A model generated the notes under the pieces. It was given only the letters and a program-made list of their open reading frames with translations, did no database searches and was not told the origin of the DNA. The position numbers were made by a program, and so were the translations under genes. Source: Pseudobacteriovorax sp. (GTDB lineage Bacteria > Bdellovibrionota_B > Oligoflexia > Oligoflexales > Oligoflexaceae). From it: a stretch of 64,000 nt of DNA. Positions within the stretch are counted from its first letter, which is position 1, and each line of letters starts with the position of its first letter. Below, in pieces: positions 8,406 through 17,931 of this stretch. The DNA is taken from contig JABSRP010000013.1 in NCBI GenBank assembly GCA_013215145.1, positions 1 through 64,000 on the forward strand. Reading direction: 5' to 3'.

Positions 8406-9638
8406 ATGATGTCCAATGCTCAGTACATGGAAAGGCTCTCACAAATTGAGTGTCATGATTCTACCTTCCCGTGCCACGAAAACCCCCTGGTTTTCGCCAA
8501 AGCAAATGGGAGTAAGGTTTGGGACGTAGAAAGTCGCGAGTACTTGGATTTATGCGCTGGATTTGGAGTCATGAACTTAGGGCACAACCCATCCTTTCAA
8601 AGAGACGTTTTTCATCGCTTTGCCGAGTCTGGTTTGGAGATGGTTCATGGTATGGGGGATGTTTATCCCTCCCGCGCTAAAGTTGACTTTATCGATGCTA
8701 TGCTTGCCTTACTCCCCGATAAAATTAGACGTGCTGCATTGTCACTATCGGGTGCTGGTTCAGTCGAAATCGCTCTTAAAACCTGCCTGCTCAGAAAACC
8801 CAATGGGAAAATAGTTGTTTTTGACGGTGGCTATCATGGATTGGATTTAGGCGTACTACCCTTAGCGTCAAGGTCAGATTTCAAAAGCCCCTTCGAAGGC
8901 TGGCTGCCTCGCGACCAAGTAATTACGGTTCCTTTCGATATACCCGAAGAACTTCTACGGAAGACGCTATCTGACAACTGCATCTCTGGTATGGTCGTTG
9001 AACCGGTGCAAGGTAGGTCAGGAGTAAAGATACCTTCTCAAGGTTGGCTAGCTGTGCTGCGAGCTGTGGCAGATGACTATAATGCCCTTTTAGTTTTTGA
9101 TGAGATTTTTACAGGATGCGGAAGAATTGGAAGCTTTAGTTCCTCGCACGAAGTTTTACCCGATTTGTTATGTCTTGGTAAAGCCTTAGGAGGTGGTTTG
9201 CCCCTGTCGAGTTGCTGCGGAACCGAAGAGGCGTTTTCTCATTGGCCTAAAAGCAATGGTGAAGCTATTCACACAGGTACCTTTTTTGGACATCCTCTTT
9301 CTTGTGAGCTTGGATCTGCTTTTTTAGAAACTTTCCAGAGGGAGAATCTAGCAGAAAAAAGTGCCGTTTTGGGTTTGTGGGCTCTCAAGTACCTCGAGAA
9401 TCAAGTCGGCGGGCACCACTCTGTCTTTAATATTCGCGGTAAGGGCTTAATGATAGCTATTGAGCTGGCTCCAGGCAAAGGAGTAGATCTTATGAATAGG
9501 CTTCGCGAAAAAGGAATCATTGCTCTTGTAAGTGGCAGCTCTGGTGAAGTGCTAAGCCTTACCCCAGCATTGAATATTAGCCAAAGTACCTTCGAGCAGG
9601 GACTTAGTTTAGTCTGTGACTGTATTCGGAAAATTTGA
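8406..9638 (+). CDS. Class III PLP-dependent aminotransferase
   Basis: The 410-residue protein is a fold-type I, class III aminotransferase. It shows the PLP phosphate and ring elements (SGAGSVEIALK and GGYHGLDLG), the Asp of FDEIFTGCGR that binds the pyridine nitrogen, and the Schiff-base Lys in LGKALGGGLP (about residue 260). The family covers acetylornithine, ornithine, 4-aminobutyrate, diaminobutyrate and glutamate-1-semialdehyde enzymes. Distance from textbook sequences prevents naming the substrate; HemL was considered but its characteristic motifs are not evident. Two ATGs in tandem (8406 and 8409) could start it, after AAGGAG. It is tightly coupled to queE, though no known queuosine step needs a transaminase. 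Confidence 0.85.
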   Translation: MMSNAQYMERLSQIECHDSTFPCHENPLVFAKANGSKVWDVESREYLDLCAGFGVMNLGHNPSFQRDVFHRFAESGLEMVHGMGDVYPSRAKVDFIDAMLALLPDKIRRAALSLSGAGSVEIALKTCLLRKPNGKIVVFDGGYHGLDLGVLPLASRSDFKSPFEGWLPRDQVITVPFDIPEELLRKTLSDNCISGMVVEPVQGRSGVKIPSQGWLAVLRAVADDYNALLVFDEIFTGCGRIGSFSSSHEVLPDLLCLGKALGGGLPLSSCCGTEEAFSHWPKSNGEAIHTGTFFGHPLSCELGSAFLETFQRENLAEKSAVLGLWALKYLENQVGGHHSVFNIRGKGLMIAIELAPGKGVDLMNRLREKGIIALVSGSSGEVLSLTPALNISQSTFEQGLSLVCDCIRKI

Positions 9639-9710
9639 GACGAAATGCAGGTAGGGTTCAAAAAAACTTCACATCTGCCTCTTGGCTAGATGCAAAGTTA
9701 TCCGCAGCAT

Positions 9711-12368
9711 TTACCCATTCAAACCTTTCAAGTTCCGTTCTACACTATCGATCTGACTAGAAATGTTTTGGAACTGAGCTTTTGTTTGCTCAATAACATC
9801 TTGCGGTGCTCGATCCATAAAGCTTTTGTTTTCCATCTTCTTAGAGATTCCCATTAGCACTTTACCTAAGCGCTTCTTTTCATTTTCAAGTCGGGTCTTT
9901 TCTGCCTCGATATCTATTAGATCAGCCACAGGGATGAAAATCTCATAGCCTTTTCCAACTTGAGTCAGGGACTGCTTAAGCTTAACGTTCTCGGTCGTCG
10001 CAGTAACAGTAGAAACCTTAGCAAGCTGTTTGATCCACTGGCTTGCATTGCTGAATACATCTACGAGATCATTTTCGCACTTGATAGAAACACTGAGGTC
10101 TACCTTTGGTGGAATTCCCGCAGTTTGCCGCGCAGACCGGATTTTTGTGATGAGATCCTGTACGGTTGCCCATTGAGTAGCCTGAGTTTCGTCGAACTTA
10201 GCCGATTTAACCGGATATTCTGCAGTGACAACACTTGCTCCCTTTTCCAAATCCGGATGAACAGGAATCTTCTGCCAAAGCTCTTCCGTGATGAACGGCA
10301 TAACAGGATGTAACAGTCTCAAACAACCATCAAGTAGGTAAACCAAAACAGAAAGTGACTTATCTTTAGTCTCTGAATTTTCGTTCAAATTTCCTTTAGA
10401 ACACTCCAGACCCCAATCACAAAGAGCTCCCCAGACAAAGTGGTACATACTATCAACAGCTTCGTTAACACGGTAGTTTGATAGGTTTTGGTTTACCTTT
10501 TCCAAAACCGTCTGATACTCGCTCAGAAGCCAATGATCGTAGGCCTGCAACTCGAGGTCTTTTAAGGGTTTTAACTGGGTTTTTTCGTCATAGTATTTGA
10601 GAATGAATCTGGAGGCATTCCAAAGCTTGTTGACAAACCTGGCGCCATTTTCAAAGTCAGACACCTCCATCATGACTCTGCCGCCTAGTGGAGCGAGACT
10701 GATAGCTGTAAAGCGCACGGCATCTGCTCCATGTTTCTCCACAACCTCAAGGGGATCTATGCCGTTACCTAAGGTTTTGCTAAATTTTCGACCTTTTTTG
10801 TCTACAACTGTAGCGTTGAAATAGATGTGCTTAAAGGGTAAGCGGTTCTTAAACTTAATATTGGCCATCACCATCCGTGCGACCCAGAGAAAAATAATCT
10901 CGGAGCCAGTCACCAAGACATCGGAAGGGTTGAAGTAATTTAGCTCTTTTTGCTCCTTGTCTTGTGGCCAGCCAAAGGGACTCAATGGCCAAAGCCAACT
11001 GGAAAACCAAGTATCGAGAACATCTTCATCTTGCTTTATATTTTTCGAATTGCAGTGGCTACACTCGGTAGGGTCTGTCATTCCCGTTGTGATCGACTCA
11101 CAGTCTTGGCAATACCAAATGGGGATTCTATGTCCCCACCATAACTGGCGAGAAATACACCAGTCTTGAATGTTATCAAGCCAATAAAGATATGTTTTTT
11201 GCCAGGATTGGGGGTAAAAACTGATCTCACCATTGCGAGCCGCGTCGGCCGCTGGTTGCGCCATCTCCTTCATTTTTACGTACCACTGCATGGAAAGCTT
11301 TGGTTCTATAACAGTTTTGCTACGCTCAGAATGTGGGACTGCGTGTTTATAGGCTTTCTCGTCATCAAACAGTTCCAGGTTTTTTAAGTCTTTTAGAATC
11401 TCTTTCCTGGCTTTAAATCGATCCATTCCCTTGTATTTTTCGGGAATATCTCCGCCCATGCTTCCATCATCGTTCATAACGACGAGAAAAGGGAGGTTGT
11501 GACGTTTACCTATTTCAAAGTCATTTGGATCGTGAGCTGGGGTGATTTTTACGGCTCCGGTGCCGAATTCACTTTTTACGTAATCGTCGCCAACAATTGG
11601 TATGAGACGATCAACGATGGGAAGTCTGACTTGTTTTCCGATGAGATGTTTGAATCTTTCATCTTCAGGATTCACGGCAACGGCGGTATCGCCAAGCATG
11701 GTTTCAGGTCTTGTGGTCGCAATTTTAATATAGGAGTCTTTTTCTCCCTCAATGGGATAGCGATAAAACCAAAGATGACCATTGATCTCTTTGGTTTCTA
11801 CTTCATCATCTGAAATGGCAGTTTTTAGTACTGTATCCCAATTTACCAGACGCTCGTTTCTATATATGAGGCCCTGGTTAAACAATTCTACGAACACATG
11901 CCTTACGGCTTCAGATAGTTCTTCATCTAAAGTATAAGCCAGACGACTCCAGTCACAGGAAAAGCCCATCGTTTTAAACTGATCAAGAATCAATCCACCA
12001 TATTTTTCTTTCCAATTTTCAAGATGCTTTACGAACGCCTCTCGACCGAGCTCTTTCCGGCTGGTTCCCTCACGCTCTAGCTGCTTTTCCACCATCATTT
12101 GGGTGGCGATGCCAGCGTGGTCTGTGCCGGGGAGCCAACAGGCATTGAATCCGGACATGCGTTTCCACCGAATCAATAAATCTTGAATCGTGTAGCCAAG
12201 CCCATGGCCCATGTGGAGCTGTGAAGTCACGTTGGGAGGAGGCATAAGGATCGTGTAGGGTTCTTTATTAGGGTCTACCGGAGCATCGAATAGATTCTGC
12301 TCAAGCCAATAGCTATACCATTTTTTTTCGTATTCTTCGGGTTTGTAGGTGGGTTCTATATCAATCAT
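9711..12368 (-). CDS. valS: Valyl-tRNA synthetase
   Basis: This class Ia synthetase charges tRNA-Val. The HIGH signature is HMGH in PPPNVTSQLHMGHG near residue 50. The KMSKS signature is KFSKT in GRKFSKTLGNGIDP. The Val-specific WCISRQLWWGHRIP and LDTWFSS blocks are present. A C-terminal coiled coil (IDIEAEKTRLENEKKRL) matches the ValRS tRNA-binding arm. I prefer the start at 12368, giving 885 residues, because it has AGGGA about nine bases upstream and begins at the usual IDIEPTY; an in-frame ATG 13 codons earlier at 12407 has no ribosome-binding site. The gene lies downstream of a terminator at 12452-12480 and so probably has its own promoter. Confidence 0.97.
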   Translation of the reverse strand: MIDIEPTYKPEEYEKKWYSYWLEQNLFDAPVDPNKEPYTILMPPPNVTSQLHMGHGLGYTIQDLLIRWKRMSGFNACWLPGTDHAGIATQMMVEKQLEREGTSRKELGREAFVKHLENWKEKYGGLILDQFKTMGFSCDWSRLAYTLDEELSEAVRHVFVELFNQGLIYRNERLVNWDTVLKTAISDDEVETKEINGHLWFYRYPIEGEKDSYIKIATTRPETMLGDTAVAVNPEDERFKHLIGKQVRLPIVDRLIPIVGDDYVKSEFGTGAVKITPAHDPNDFEIGKRHNLPFLVVMNDDGSMGGDIPEKYKGMDRFKARKEILKDLKNLELFDDEKAYKHAVPHSERSKTVIEPKLSMQWYVKMKEMAQPAADAARNGEISFYPQSWQKTYLYWLDNIQDWCISRQLWWGHRIPIWYCQDCESITTGMTDPTECSHCNSKNIKQDEDVLDTWFSSWLWPLSPFGWPQDKEQKELNYFNPSDVLVTGSEIIFLWVARMVMANIKFKNRLPFKHIYFNATVVDKKGRKFSKTLGNGIDPLEVVEKHGADAVRFTAISLAPLGGRVMMEVSDFENGARFVNKLWNASRFILKYYDEKTQLKPLKDLELQAYDHWLLSEYQTVLEKVNQNLSNYRVNEAVDSMYHFVWGALCDWGLECSKGNLNENSETKDKSLSVLVYLLDGCLRLLHPVMPFITEELWQKIPVHPDLEKGASVVTAEYPVKSAKFDETQATQWATVQDLITKIRSARQTAGIPPKVDLSVSIKCENDLVDVFSNASQWIKQLAKVSTVTATTENVKLKQSLTQVGKGYEIFIPVADLIDIEAEKTRLENEKKRLGKVLMGISKKMENKSFMDRAPQDVIEQTKAQFQNISSQIDSVERNLKGLNG

Positions 12369-12451
12369 CGGTGGGTCCCTATATGCCAAATAAACATCTA
12401 TTCGCATGAATATATTGGTAATCCGATGATGCGTCGACTTATTTTTTGGGG

Positions 12452-12480
12452 AAAATAAAAAAACCCACCTTAGGTGGGTT
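12452..12480 (-). terminator. Rho-independent terminator after the matrixin-like gene
   Basis: A perfect eight-base-pair stem (AACCCACC / GGTGGGTT, 12462-12480) with a three-base loop is followed on the minus strand by a T-rich run (complement of 12452-12461). It sits directly below the stop of the metalloprotease gene and ahead of valS, so it should separate the two transcripts. Confidence 0.85.
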
Positions 12481-12503
12481 CTGGAGTCTAACCAAAGCTA
12501 AGT

Positions 12504-13391
12504 TTACTTCGACGGTTCGACTTGTGGAGTGTTAGATGCAAGCCAAGACTGCGCTGTTGCGGTCATTTCTTCGGCTTCGGTGTCTTTTTCGAGCTCGAGA
12601 ACGAGGCTGTCTATGTCACAAGCGTCGCCTTCGCATCCATAAATTTGCTGAATGCGCTCAATATCGCCTCTTGAAATCTTTCTCGACGTAAGACCTTCCC
12701 CAATAAAAAGGGAGGGGTTCATGATGGAATAGGAATCCACGTTAACATCGATATGAGCCAGTCCGAGCAAATGACCCAACTCGTGGAGTGCAAGTGACTG
12801 CATGTCGACTACTTCTTTGTTGCCTTCAGCGCTTAGTTGAAGACTGTCGCCAATGACGTAGTACTCATTGTTGAAACGGATATCGGCTTTAGCGATTTCA
12901 GCTCCACTCGAGCCATTGTTCCAAATGGTGGTTGCAAGGACGGCGTCATCTTTGTTGGTTTTCGCCCAGTCGTTATCGAGGTATTGGCCGTTGATTTGGT
13001 CGTCGAGCGAGCTATATAAGTCAGTAAAGGAGTCGCCCGTGGTCTGCTCGTGGGTTCCGGCAAACTCAAACAGGTTTTTGCCCACTGCCCATTCCCAGGT
13101 CTTAATAGCGGCCAAGAAATGAATCTTTTGCTCCTCATTAAGATCTTTGCCGAACCTAAAGGGTATTGGCAGTTTTTGCCAACCTGATGGTGCGTGAATT
13201 CCATAGAGGGTCGACTCAGGGTCGTTCATGTCTGGGTTCGCCGCGATGGACTCTTCTGTAGGCTCAAAGTCATCCTCCACCGAGACTTGATAGAACTGGC
13301 TCCCACATGCCACAAAATTTCCGAAAACCAGGACTATGGCGGCCATAGATCCCGCGTATTTAAAGGTCATATTGTTGTATGTTTTGCCCAT
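12504..13391 (-). CDS. Matrixin-like zinc metalloprotease lipoprotein
   Basis: The 295-residue protein begins with a signal peptide ending VACGS, a lipobox with Cys near residue 30. It carries a full metzincin zinc motif, HELGHLLGLAH (about residues 203-213), and a Met-turn candidate, YSIMNPS, some ten residues later. This is diagnostic of the matrixin/M10-like clan, and the sequence upstream (the last strand before the active-site helix) also fits. There is no obvious cysteine-switch propeptide. A short acidic segment with CEGDACD precedes the C-terminus and may form a disulfide. The gene is monocistronic: a hairpin precedes it and a strong terminator follows it. The substrate is unknown; it probably acts in the periplasm or at the cell surface. 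Confidence 0.85.
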   Translation of the reverse strand: MGKTYNNMTFKYAGSMAAIVLVFGNFVACGSQFYQVSVEDDFEPTEESIAANPDMNDPESTLYGIHAPSGWQKLPIPFRFGKDLNEEQKIHFLAAIKTWEWAVGKNLFEFAGTHEQTTGDSFTDLYSSLDDQINGQYLDNDWAKTNKDDAVLATTIWNNGSSGAEIAKADIRFNNEYYVIGDSLQLSAEGNKEVVDMQSLALHELGHLLGLAHIDVNVDSYSIMNPSLFIGEGLTSRKISRGDIERIQQIYGCEGDACDIDSLVLELEKDTEAEEMTATAQSWLASNTPQVEPSK

Positions 13392-13519
13392 GGTGCTCCT
13401 CGGTGTAGACTAGATTTAGGTACTTATCGTCAGGTATAGGTCTGGGTAAAATGGAAGGAAATTGACGGTGATTTTCGTTGGAATATTAGGTTTTTAGAGG
13501 TTTGATTAAAGTAGAAATT

Positions 13520-13542
13520 CCCCTGCTGGTTTTCAGCAGAGG
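13520..13542 (-). terminator. Probable terminator hairpin after the LysM gene
   Basis: On the minus strand CCTCTGCTG pairs with CAGCAGGGG around a five-base loop, giving nine pairs with one G-T. It lies about 30 bases past the LysM gene stop. The T-tract behind it is weak (AATTTCTACTTT), so termination may be partial or the hairpin may only protect the 3' end. Confidence 0.5.
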
Positions 13543-13573
13543 AAATATCTAGGAAAGTCTTTTTTCTGTAATA

Positions 13574-14419
13574 TTAGTGAGAAAGTCCTTGGTATCCAGC
13601 ATCTGATAGGTTTTGAGCCATTTTCTTGGGGTCGTGATATTTGACAACCTGTCCTGGTGTAATATTGTTGGGGTCAGGTATCTCAGCTTTGTTTAGATGC
13701 CATATAGGTTTCCAGTAGTCCGCGCGACCAAAGAGTCTTTCCGCTATCACCGAAAGTGTGTCTCCAGCTTGAACCATGATGACTTCCGGTTCGAGTGCGG
13801 TGTAGGCGTCGTTGAAGCCTTGTCCTCGGCTATCGAGGCTAAATCGAATAACATCACCGGGGAAGATTCTACGAGGGTTTGAAATTCCATTTTCGTCAGC
13901 GAGCTCTCGCCAGCGGTTAGAGTTTCCGTATACGACATTGGCGATTTTCCCTAATGTGTCTCCTGGCTGCACGACGTACTCACCCGAGCTGCCATCGCCA
14001 GTGGAGCCTAAGCTGTTGTCTACCTCTGGTTCAGTGTAAGTTGGGACCGTCTCGTCCTCAGTCGGGTCTGTGTCGACTACCGTTTGGTCATCAACTCCCA
14101 CATCCCCTTCGCCTCCTTCTGGTGTCGTCAGTTTGTCCAGTTCGGAAGCTAAGGCTTCTGATGATAGATCGCCCATGGGCTCTTGCATGACATCTTCGAG
14201 TTCTTCGCTTGGCACTTCAGGTTCGGTAACTTCCGTATCGCCTTCTGTCTCTTCGGCCAGCTCTTCTTCAATGAGTTCTTCCTGTTGTTGAATTTCCTGT
14301 TCTGACTCCTCTGCCATTTGTTCTTGGATTTCATCGTACTCGCTGGTGGCGCAGGCTGAAAGAAAACCCAGCATGGAAATAGATACAAAAAGGCTCCTCA
14401 GTATTTGCCAAAGTTTCAT
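13574..14419 (-). CDS. Lipoprotein with two LysM domains
   Basis: The 281-residue protein has a lipoprotein signal peptide (LSACATS, Cys near 23). A strongly acidic low-complexity linker rich in Glu and Pro follows (about 30-145), then two LysM domains: YVVQPGDTLGKIANVVYG (about 148-195) and MVQAGDTLSVIAERLFG (about 215-265). LysM binds the GlcNAc-X-GlcNAc backbone of peptidoglycan, so the protein probably ties the outer membrane to the wall or recruits a partner. No catalytic domain is visible. The linker is long for so small a protein and may span the periplasm. An imperfect terminator follows the gene. Confidence 0.85.
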   Translation of the reverse strand: MKLWQILRSLFVSISMLGFLSACATSEYDEIQEQMAEESEQEIQQQEELIEEELAEETEGDTEVTEPEVPSEELEDVMQEPMGDLSSEALASELDKLTTPEGGEGDVGVDDQTVVDTDPTEDETVPTYTEPEVDNSLGSTGDGSSGEYVVQPGDTLGKIANVVYGNSNRWRELADENGISNPRRIFPGDVIRFSLDSRGQGFNDAYTALEPEVIMVQAGDTLSVIAERLFGRADYWKPIWHLNKAEIPDPNNITPGQVVKYHDPKKMAQNLSDAGYQGLSH

Positions 14420-14526
14420 GGCGACTCTCCCGTAGAATAATCTTAAATGGACGTTTGCATTGGGATCGGGTGAACTAGCCTCTACTTAACGGCTTGCAAG
14501 TTATGAGTCTAATATTACTTAAGAAA

Positions 14527-14790
14527 TTATTTATTAGGAGTCACTTCGGTTGCTTTGCGATCCATAGTTCGCAGGTCTTCTTTGAGAAAAATTTGGTTGA
14601 GTTTCGTGTGATCAAGTGTTTTTAAAAAGTTTTCTTTCTTTTTTAACGACTCTAGTGAGGGCATGGTTTCGAATACGATTTGAGACTTAATCTTGCCATT
14701 ATTTGGTTCGAAAAGAATGTACTCGTTAGCCATGGTTTGGGTCGAAATAGCAAGCCCTAACATGCAATATAATGTCCGATAGATCTTCAT
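14527..14790 (-). CDS. Small exported protein of unknown function
   Basis: This 87-residue protein has a clear signal peptide (basic start, then a hydrophobic core, cleavage after TMA-NE near residue 22) and a polar, Lys- and Glu-rich mature part. I do not recognise the family. The upstream TCCGATGGGAGGACGAATCG gives a good AGGA ribosome-binding site. It lies between gshB and the LysM gene on the same strand, with about 50 and 110 bases on either side. The mature region, rich in charged helices, suggests a small periplasmic protein. Confidence 0.6.
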   Translation of the reverse strand: MKIYRTLYCMLGLAISTQTMANEYILFEPNNGKIKSQIVFETMPSLESLKKKENFLKTLDHTKLNQIFLKEDLRTMDRKATEVTPNK

Positions 14791-14841
14791 CGATTCGTCC
14801 TCCCATCGGAGGTATCGGACTTGCTAGTAAAAAAATTACGG

Positions 14842-15798
14842 CTATCGGTCTAGGTAATTTATGAGATCCTCTGCCATGCGATCGTAAATCGGCCTTTCCT
14901 CTTCACCAGGCGCTACTAGCAGACGTGGACTTGTGATATTAATCTCTGAGATTTTGCCGCCAATTAAATCGTACCCAACAAAGTAAACCCCCTTGTCGAG
15001 TAAGGACTGTGAAACCTTGGCTACCATTGCCGACTCCTCGGATGTAGGCTGGTACGGTTCAATCGTCGCTCCCATGCGAGTGTTAGCGAGAAATTCTCCT
15101 TTTGCAGGGACCTTAAGGCTCCAAGACAGGGCTCGGCCCCCTGCTGTAAATGCTCTGACCTCGCCGTCAAAAATAGCTTTATCAAAGGGTTGAACAATCC
15201 GTATTTGACCGTCGCTAAACAGGGAGGAAATTTCCGCAGTCAGGGCACCGCCAGGGCCTTTCGCCTCCAAACGCTCAACTCCTCGCCCACCAAACAAGTC
15301 TAATGGCTTTACAATGGCGTCTCCGTCACAGGCTTCGCAAATAAACGTTTCGATGGCTTTTGGGTCGGCGCTAAGTATGGCAGGGAGGGTATATTCGGGA
15401 AAACTGAATACAGAGACCTTCTCATTAAGATCTCTTAGAGTGCTTGGGTGGTTAAAAATGAAGGCTTGTTTTTCCAATTCTGACAATACCCACGTACAAG
15501 CTAGATAGTTGCCGTCAAATGGTGGGTCTTTACGCATGTGAACGGCATTTATGTCCGCCAGATCAACCGTTTTCTGGGCACCCACTTGCGCAGTATTTTC
15601 CTTGCCTTTTTCAAGTTTATTCACGTTAGCGAGAAGTTTCGGTAATGATTTTGACTGCCAGGAAAGATTTGAAGGACTAGTCATAAAACAGTCTTGACCC
15701 ATATGTAACAGTGAGTTCGCGAGTCTAAGAGTCGAGTCAAGTTTGAGGTTTAGATTTTCTACTGAATCCATTACAAATAGGTGCTTGTGATATTTCAT
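14842..15798 (-). CDS. gshB: Glutathione synthetase
   Basis: GshB joins gamma-glutamylcysteine and glycine using ATP. The 318 residues match the ATP-grasp enzyme: the N-terminal VMDSVENLNLKLDST corresponds to the MDPIxxINIKKDSS block of the family, and DPPFDGNYLACTWVL and NHPSTLRDLNEKV follow. Lys-rich ATP-grasp elements (AIVKPLDLFGGRGV), RAFTAGGRALSWSLKVPAKGEF and the terminal EINITSPRL metal/ATP block are also present. The start was chosen because it places the conserved MD block at residue 10. gshA is not in the window. The gene diverges from pgk, with 90 bases between them. Confidence 0.93.
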   Translation of the reverse strand: MKYHKHLFVMDSVENLNLKLDSTLRLANSLLHMGQDCFMTSPSNLSWQSKSLPKLLANVNKLEKGKENTAQVGAQKTVDLADINAVHMRKDPPFDGNYLACTWVLSELEKQAFIFNHPSTLRDLNEKVSVFSFPEYTLPAILSADPKAIETFICEACDGDAIVKPLDLFGGRGVERLEAKGPGGALTAEISSLFSDGQIRIVQPFDKAIFDGEVRAFTAGGRALSWSLKVPAKGEFLANTRMGATIEPYQPTSEESAMVAKVSQSLLDKGVYFVGYDLIGGKISEINITSPRLLVAPGEEERPIYDRMAEDLINYLDR

Positions 15799-15888
15799 AT
15801 GGGATCTTTCATAAGGATCTATCTACCAGATATTTATAGCCTTGGTCTCATCCTATACTACTAAACTGTCAACTAAGGAAGGTATAAC

Positions 15889-17076
15889 ATGGAACTTCGG
15901 CAATTGAATGCAGTCGATTTGAAAGACAAAAAAGTGCTACTCAGGTTGGACTTAAACGTTCCACTTAGAGACGGTGAAATTACAGATGATACGCGAATCG
16001 TGGCTGCTTTGCCCACGCTCAGGCATATTCTTTCTCAGACAGACAAGCTAGTAATTATGTCGCATTTAGGGCGTCCAAAGGGCAAAGTTGACCCACAATA
16101 CAGCTTATTGCCTATTGGTTCCAAGCTGGCGGAGCTCTTGGATCGTGAGGTTGCTTTCGTAAACGAGTATCTTGAAGAACCTGTCGATCAGATACTAGCG
16201 CAAAAAGACCCTAACCAGATTCTTCTGCTTGAAAATTTGAGGTTTCACCCTGGAGAAACTAGCAACGAAAGGGACTTCGCTCAAAAGCTCGCCACTGGCT
16301 TTGATGTGTTTGTGAACGATGCGTTTGGTACTCTGCATCGAGCTCATGCATCGACTGTGGGAATTCCCGAGTTAATCAAGCCAGAACAACGAGCTGCTGG
16401 ACTGCTCGTGGAAAAAGAAATTGCGCAGTTATCAAAAATCCAAAAACATCCTGAAAGCCCATTTGTGGCGATCGTGGGCGGATCGAAAGTTTCAGACAAA
16501 ATAGGGGTTACTCTTTCGTTAATGCAGCACTGCAACAGTCTTCTGGTTGGCGGAGCCATGGCATATACCTTTCTTAAGTATTTGGGGGTTAATGTAGGTA
16601 ATTCAGTAGTCGAATCTGATAAGTTAGACCTTGTTGAAACGATTTATCGTAACGCTGAGTCGCGAAAGGTCGAGATTTTACTACCAATTGACCATGTTAT
16701 TGCTGAAACGTTTGCCGAATCTGCCCCAGCACATATCACTGCTGACCAGCAGATTGCGGACGGCTTTCTTGGGCTAGATATTGGACCAAAAACGCGTGCA
16801 CTGTTTTCTGACCGAATTACTCATGCCAAAACCGTTTTATGGAATGGTCCCATGGGTGTGTTCGAATGGGAAACTTACTCTGCAGGAACCTTTGCTGTAG
16901 CCAATACTGTGGCAACCACTCAGGGCTTTACAGTGGTTGGCGGTGGCGATTCGGTGGCGGCGATTAAGAAAGCAGGTTTAGCCGATCAAGTTGGGCATGT
17001 TTCAACTGGTGGTGGTGCATCGCTAGAGTTTTTAGAAGGCAAAGTTCTACCTGGAATCAAGGTGCTTTTAAAATAA
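15889..17076 (+). CDS. pgk: Phosphoglycerate kinase
   Basis: This glycolytic enzyme transfers the phosphate of 1,3-bisphosphoglycerate to ADP. The 395 residues carry RLDLNVPLRDG (substrate arginines and Asp), SHLGRPKG, LENLRFHPGE, NDAFGTLHRAHAST, the hinge and nucleotide part (AIVGGSKVSDKI), NGPMGVFEW and the C-terminal GGGDSVAAI. Length and order are standard. The start ATG is preceded by AAGGAAGG. A TATACT hexamer at 15854-15859 could be its -10 box, but I see no good -35. tpiA follows after 20 bases. Confidence 0.98.
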   Translation: MELRQLNAVDLKDKKVLLRLDLNVPLRDGEITDDTRIVAALPTLRHILSQTDKLVIMSHLGRPKGKVDPQYSLLPIGSKLAELLDREVAFVNEYLEEPVDQILAQKDPNQILLLENLRFHPGETSNERDFAQKLATGFDVFVNDAFGTLHRAHASTVGIPELIKPEQRAAGLLVEKEIAQLSKIQKHPESPFVAIVGGSKVSDKIGVTLSLMQHCNSLLVGGAMAYTFLKYLGVNVGNSVVESDKLDLVETIYRNAESRKVEILLPIDHVIAETFAESAPAHITADQQIADGFLGLDIGPKTRALFSDRITHAKTVLWNGPMGVFEWETYSAGTFAVANTVATTQGFTVVGGGDSVAAIKKAGLADQVGHVSTGGGASLEFLEGKVLPGIKVLLK

Positions 17077-17096
17077 GTTGGAAGGGAGAGTGAATT

Positions 17097-17867
17097 ATGA
17101 GACGTCCTGTTATTGCCGGAAACTGGAAAATGAATATTTTACCCAGTGAGTTGGAGGCTTATTTTTCCGCATACGCGAGTACAGTAAGTGAACAGTGTGC
17201 GGACTTTGTCGATAAAGTTGTTGCGCCCCCTACTTCCCACCTTTTCATTGCGCAGTCTATCGCGTCCAAACTCGGTGTGATTATTTCATCGCAGAACGTC
17301 CATTGGGAAGACTCGGGAGCTTTTACTGGCGAGGTTTCTTCGAAGATGCTTTTGGATCTAGGAATTCAGTATGCCATTATTGGTCATAGTGAGAGACGAC
17401 AGTTTTTTGGAGAGACTAACCGAACCGTTGGAGGGCGTGTGGCCAACGCCATGAAGGCGAATTTAATTCCCATCATTTGTATCGGAGAAACAGAAGAGGA
17501 AAGAGAAAGTGGCTTGACGGAAAAAATTCTCGTAGGTCAGCTTGAGTCTTTTCTAAACGAATGTGAGGGGCAGGGGGACTTTATTATTGCCTACGAACCC
17601 GTTTGGGCTATTGGAACTGGAAAAAGCGCTACAGCAGAAACTGCGCAAGAGACACACGAGCTTATAAGGTCCAAATTGTCAGAAACATTGGGAAGAAATG
17701 TTGCTGACCGGACTCGTATCCTCTACGGGGGATCTGTTAAACCATCGAATCTAAAAGAGTATCTAGAGCAAAACGACATAGATGGTGGGCTAGTCGGTGG
17801 AGCTTCACTGAAGGGCGATACCTTTGCTCAAATGGTAAATATTGCCGGCGAAGGCTTGTTGAACTAG
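17097..17867 (+). CDS. tpiA: Triosephosphate isomerase
   Basis: TpiA interconverts dihydroxyacetone phosphate and glyceraldehyde-3-phosphate. The 256 residues have the catalytic Lys in GNWKMN (about residue 11), the His electrophile in IIGHSERRQFFGET (about 97), the catalytic Glu in AYEPVWAIGTG (about 168), and the phosphate-binding LYGGSVKP and GGLVGGASL. All catalytic residues are intact, which contrasts with the eroded pyruvate-kinase-like protein 2.4 kb downstream. GGAAGGGAG precedes the ATG. It forms an operon with pgk. Confidence 0.98.
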   Translation: MRRPVIAGNWKMNILPSELEAYFSAYASTVSEQCADFVDKVVAPPTSHLFIAQSIASKLGVIISSQNVHWEDSGAFTGEVSSKMLLDLGIQYAIIGHSERRQFFGETNRTVGGRVANAMKANLIPIICIGETEEERESGLTEKILVGQLESFLNECEGQGDFIIAYEPVWAIGTGKSATAETAQETHELIRSKLSETLGRNVADRTRILYGGSVKPSNLKEYLEQNDIDGGLVGGASLKGDTFAQMVNIAGEGLLN

Positions 17868-17931
17868 ATATTGGCTGATATTGGCGTGAATTATGGGTAT
17901 ATAGGCGTCTCTGAGTTTTTTAGGAGCAAGT

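Noticed and set aside
8406..9638. Glutamate-1-semialdehyde aminotransferase (hemL)
   Set aside because: The PLP motifs fit class III in general, but HemL-specific signatures were not evident, so only the family is given.
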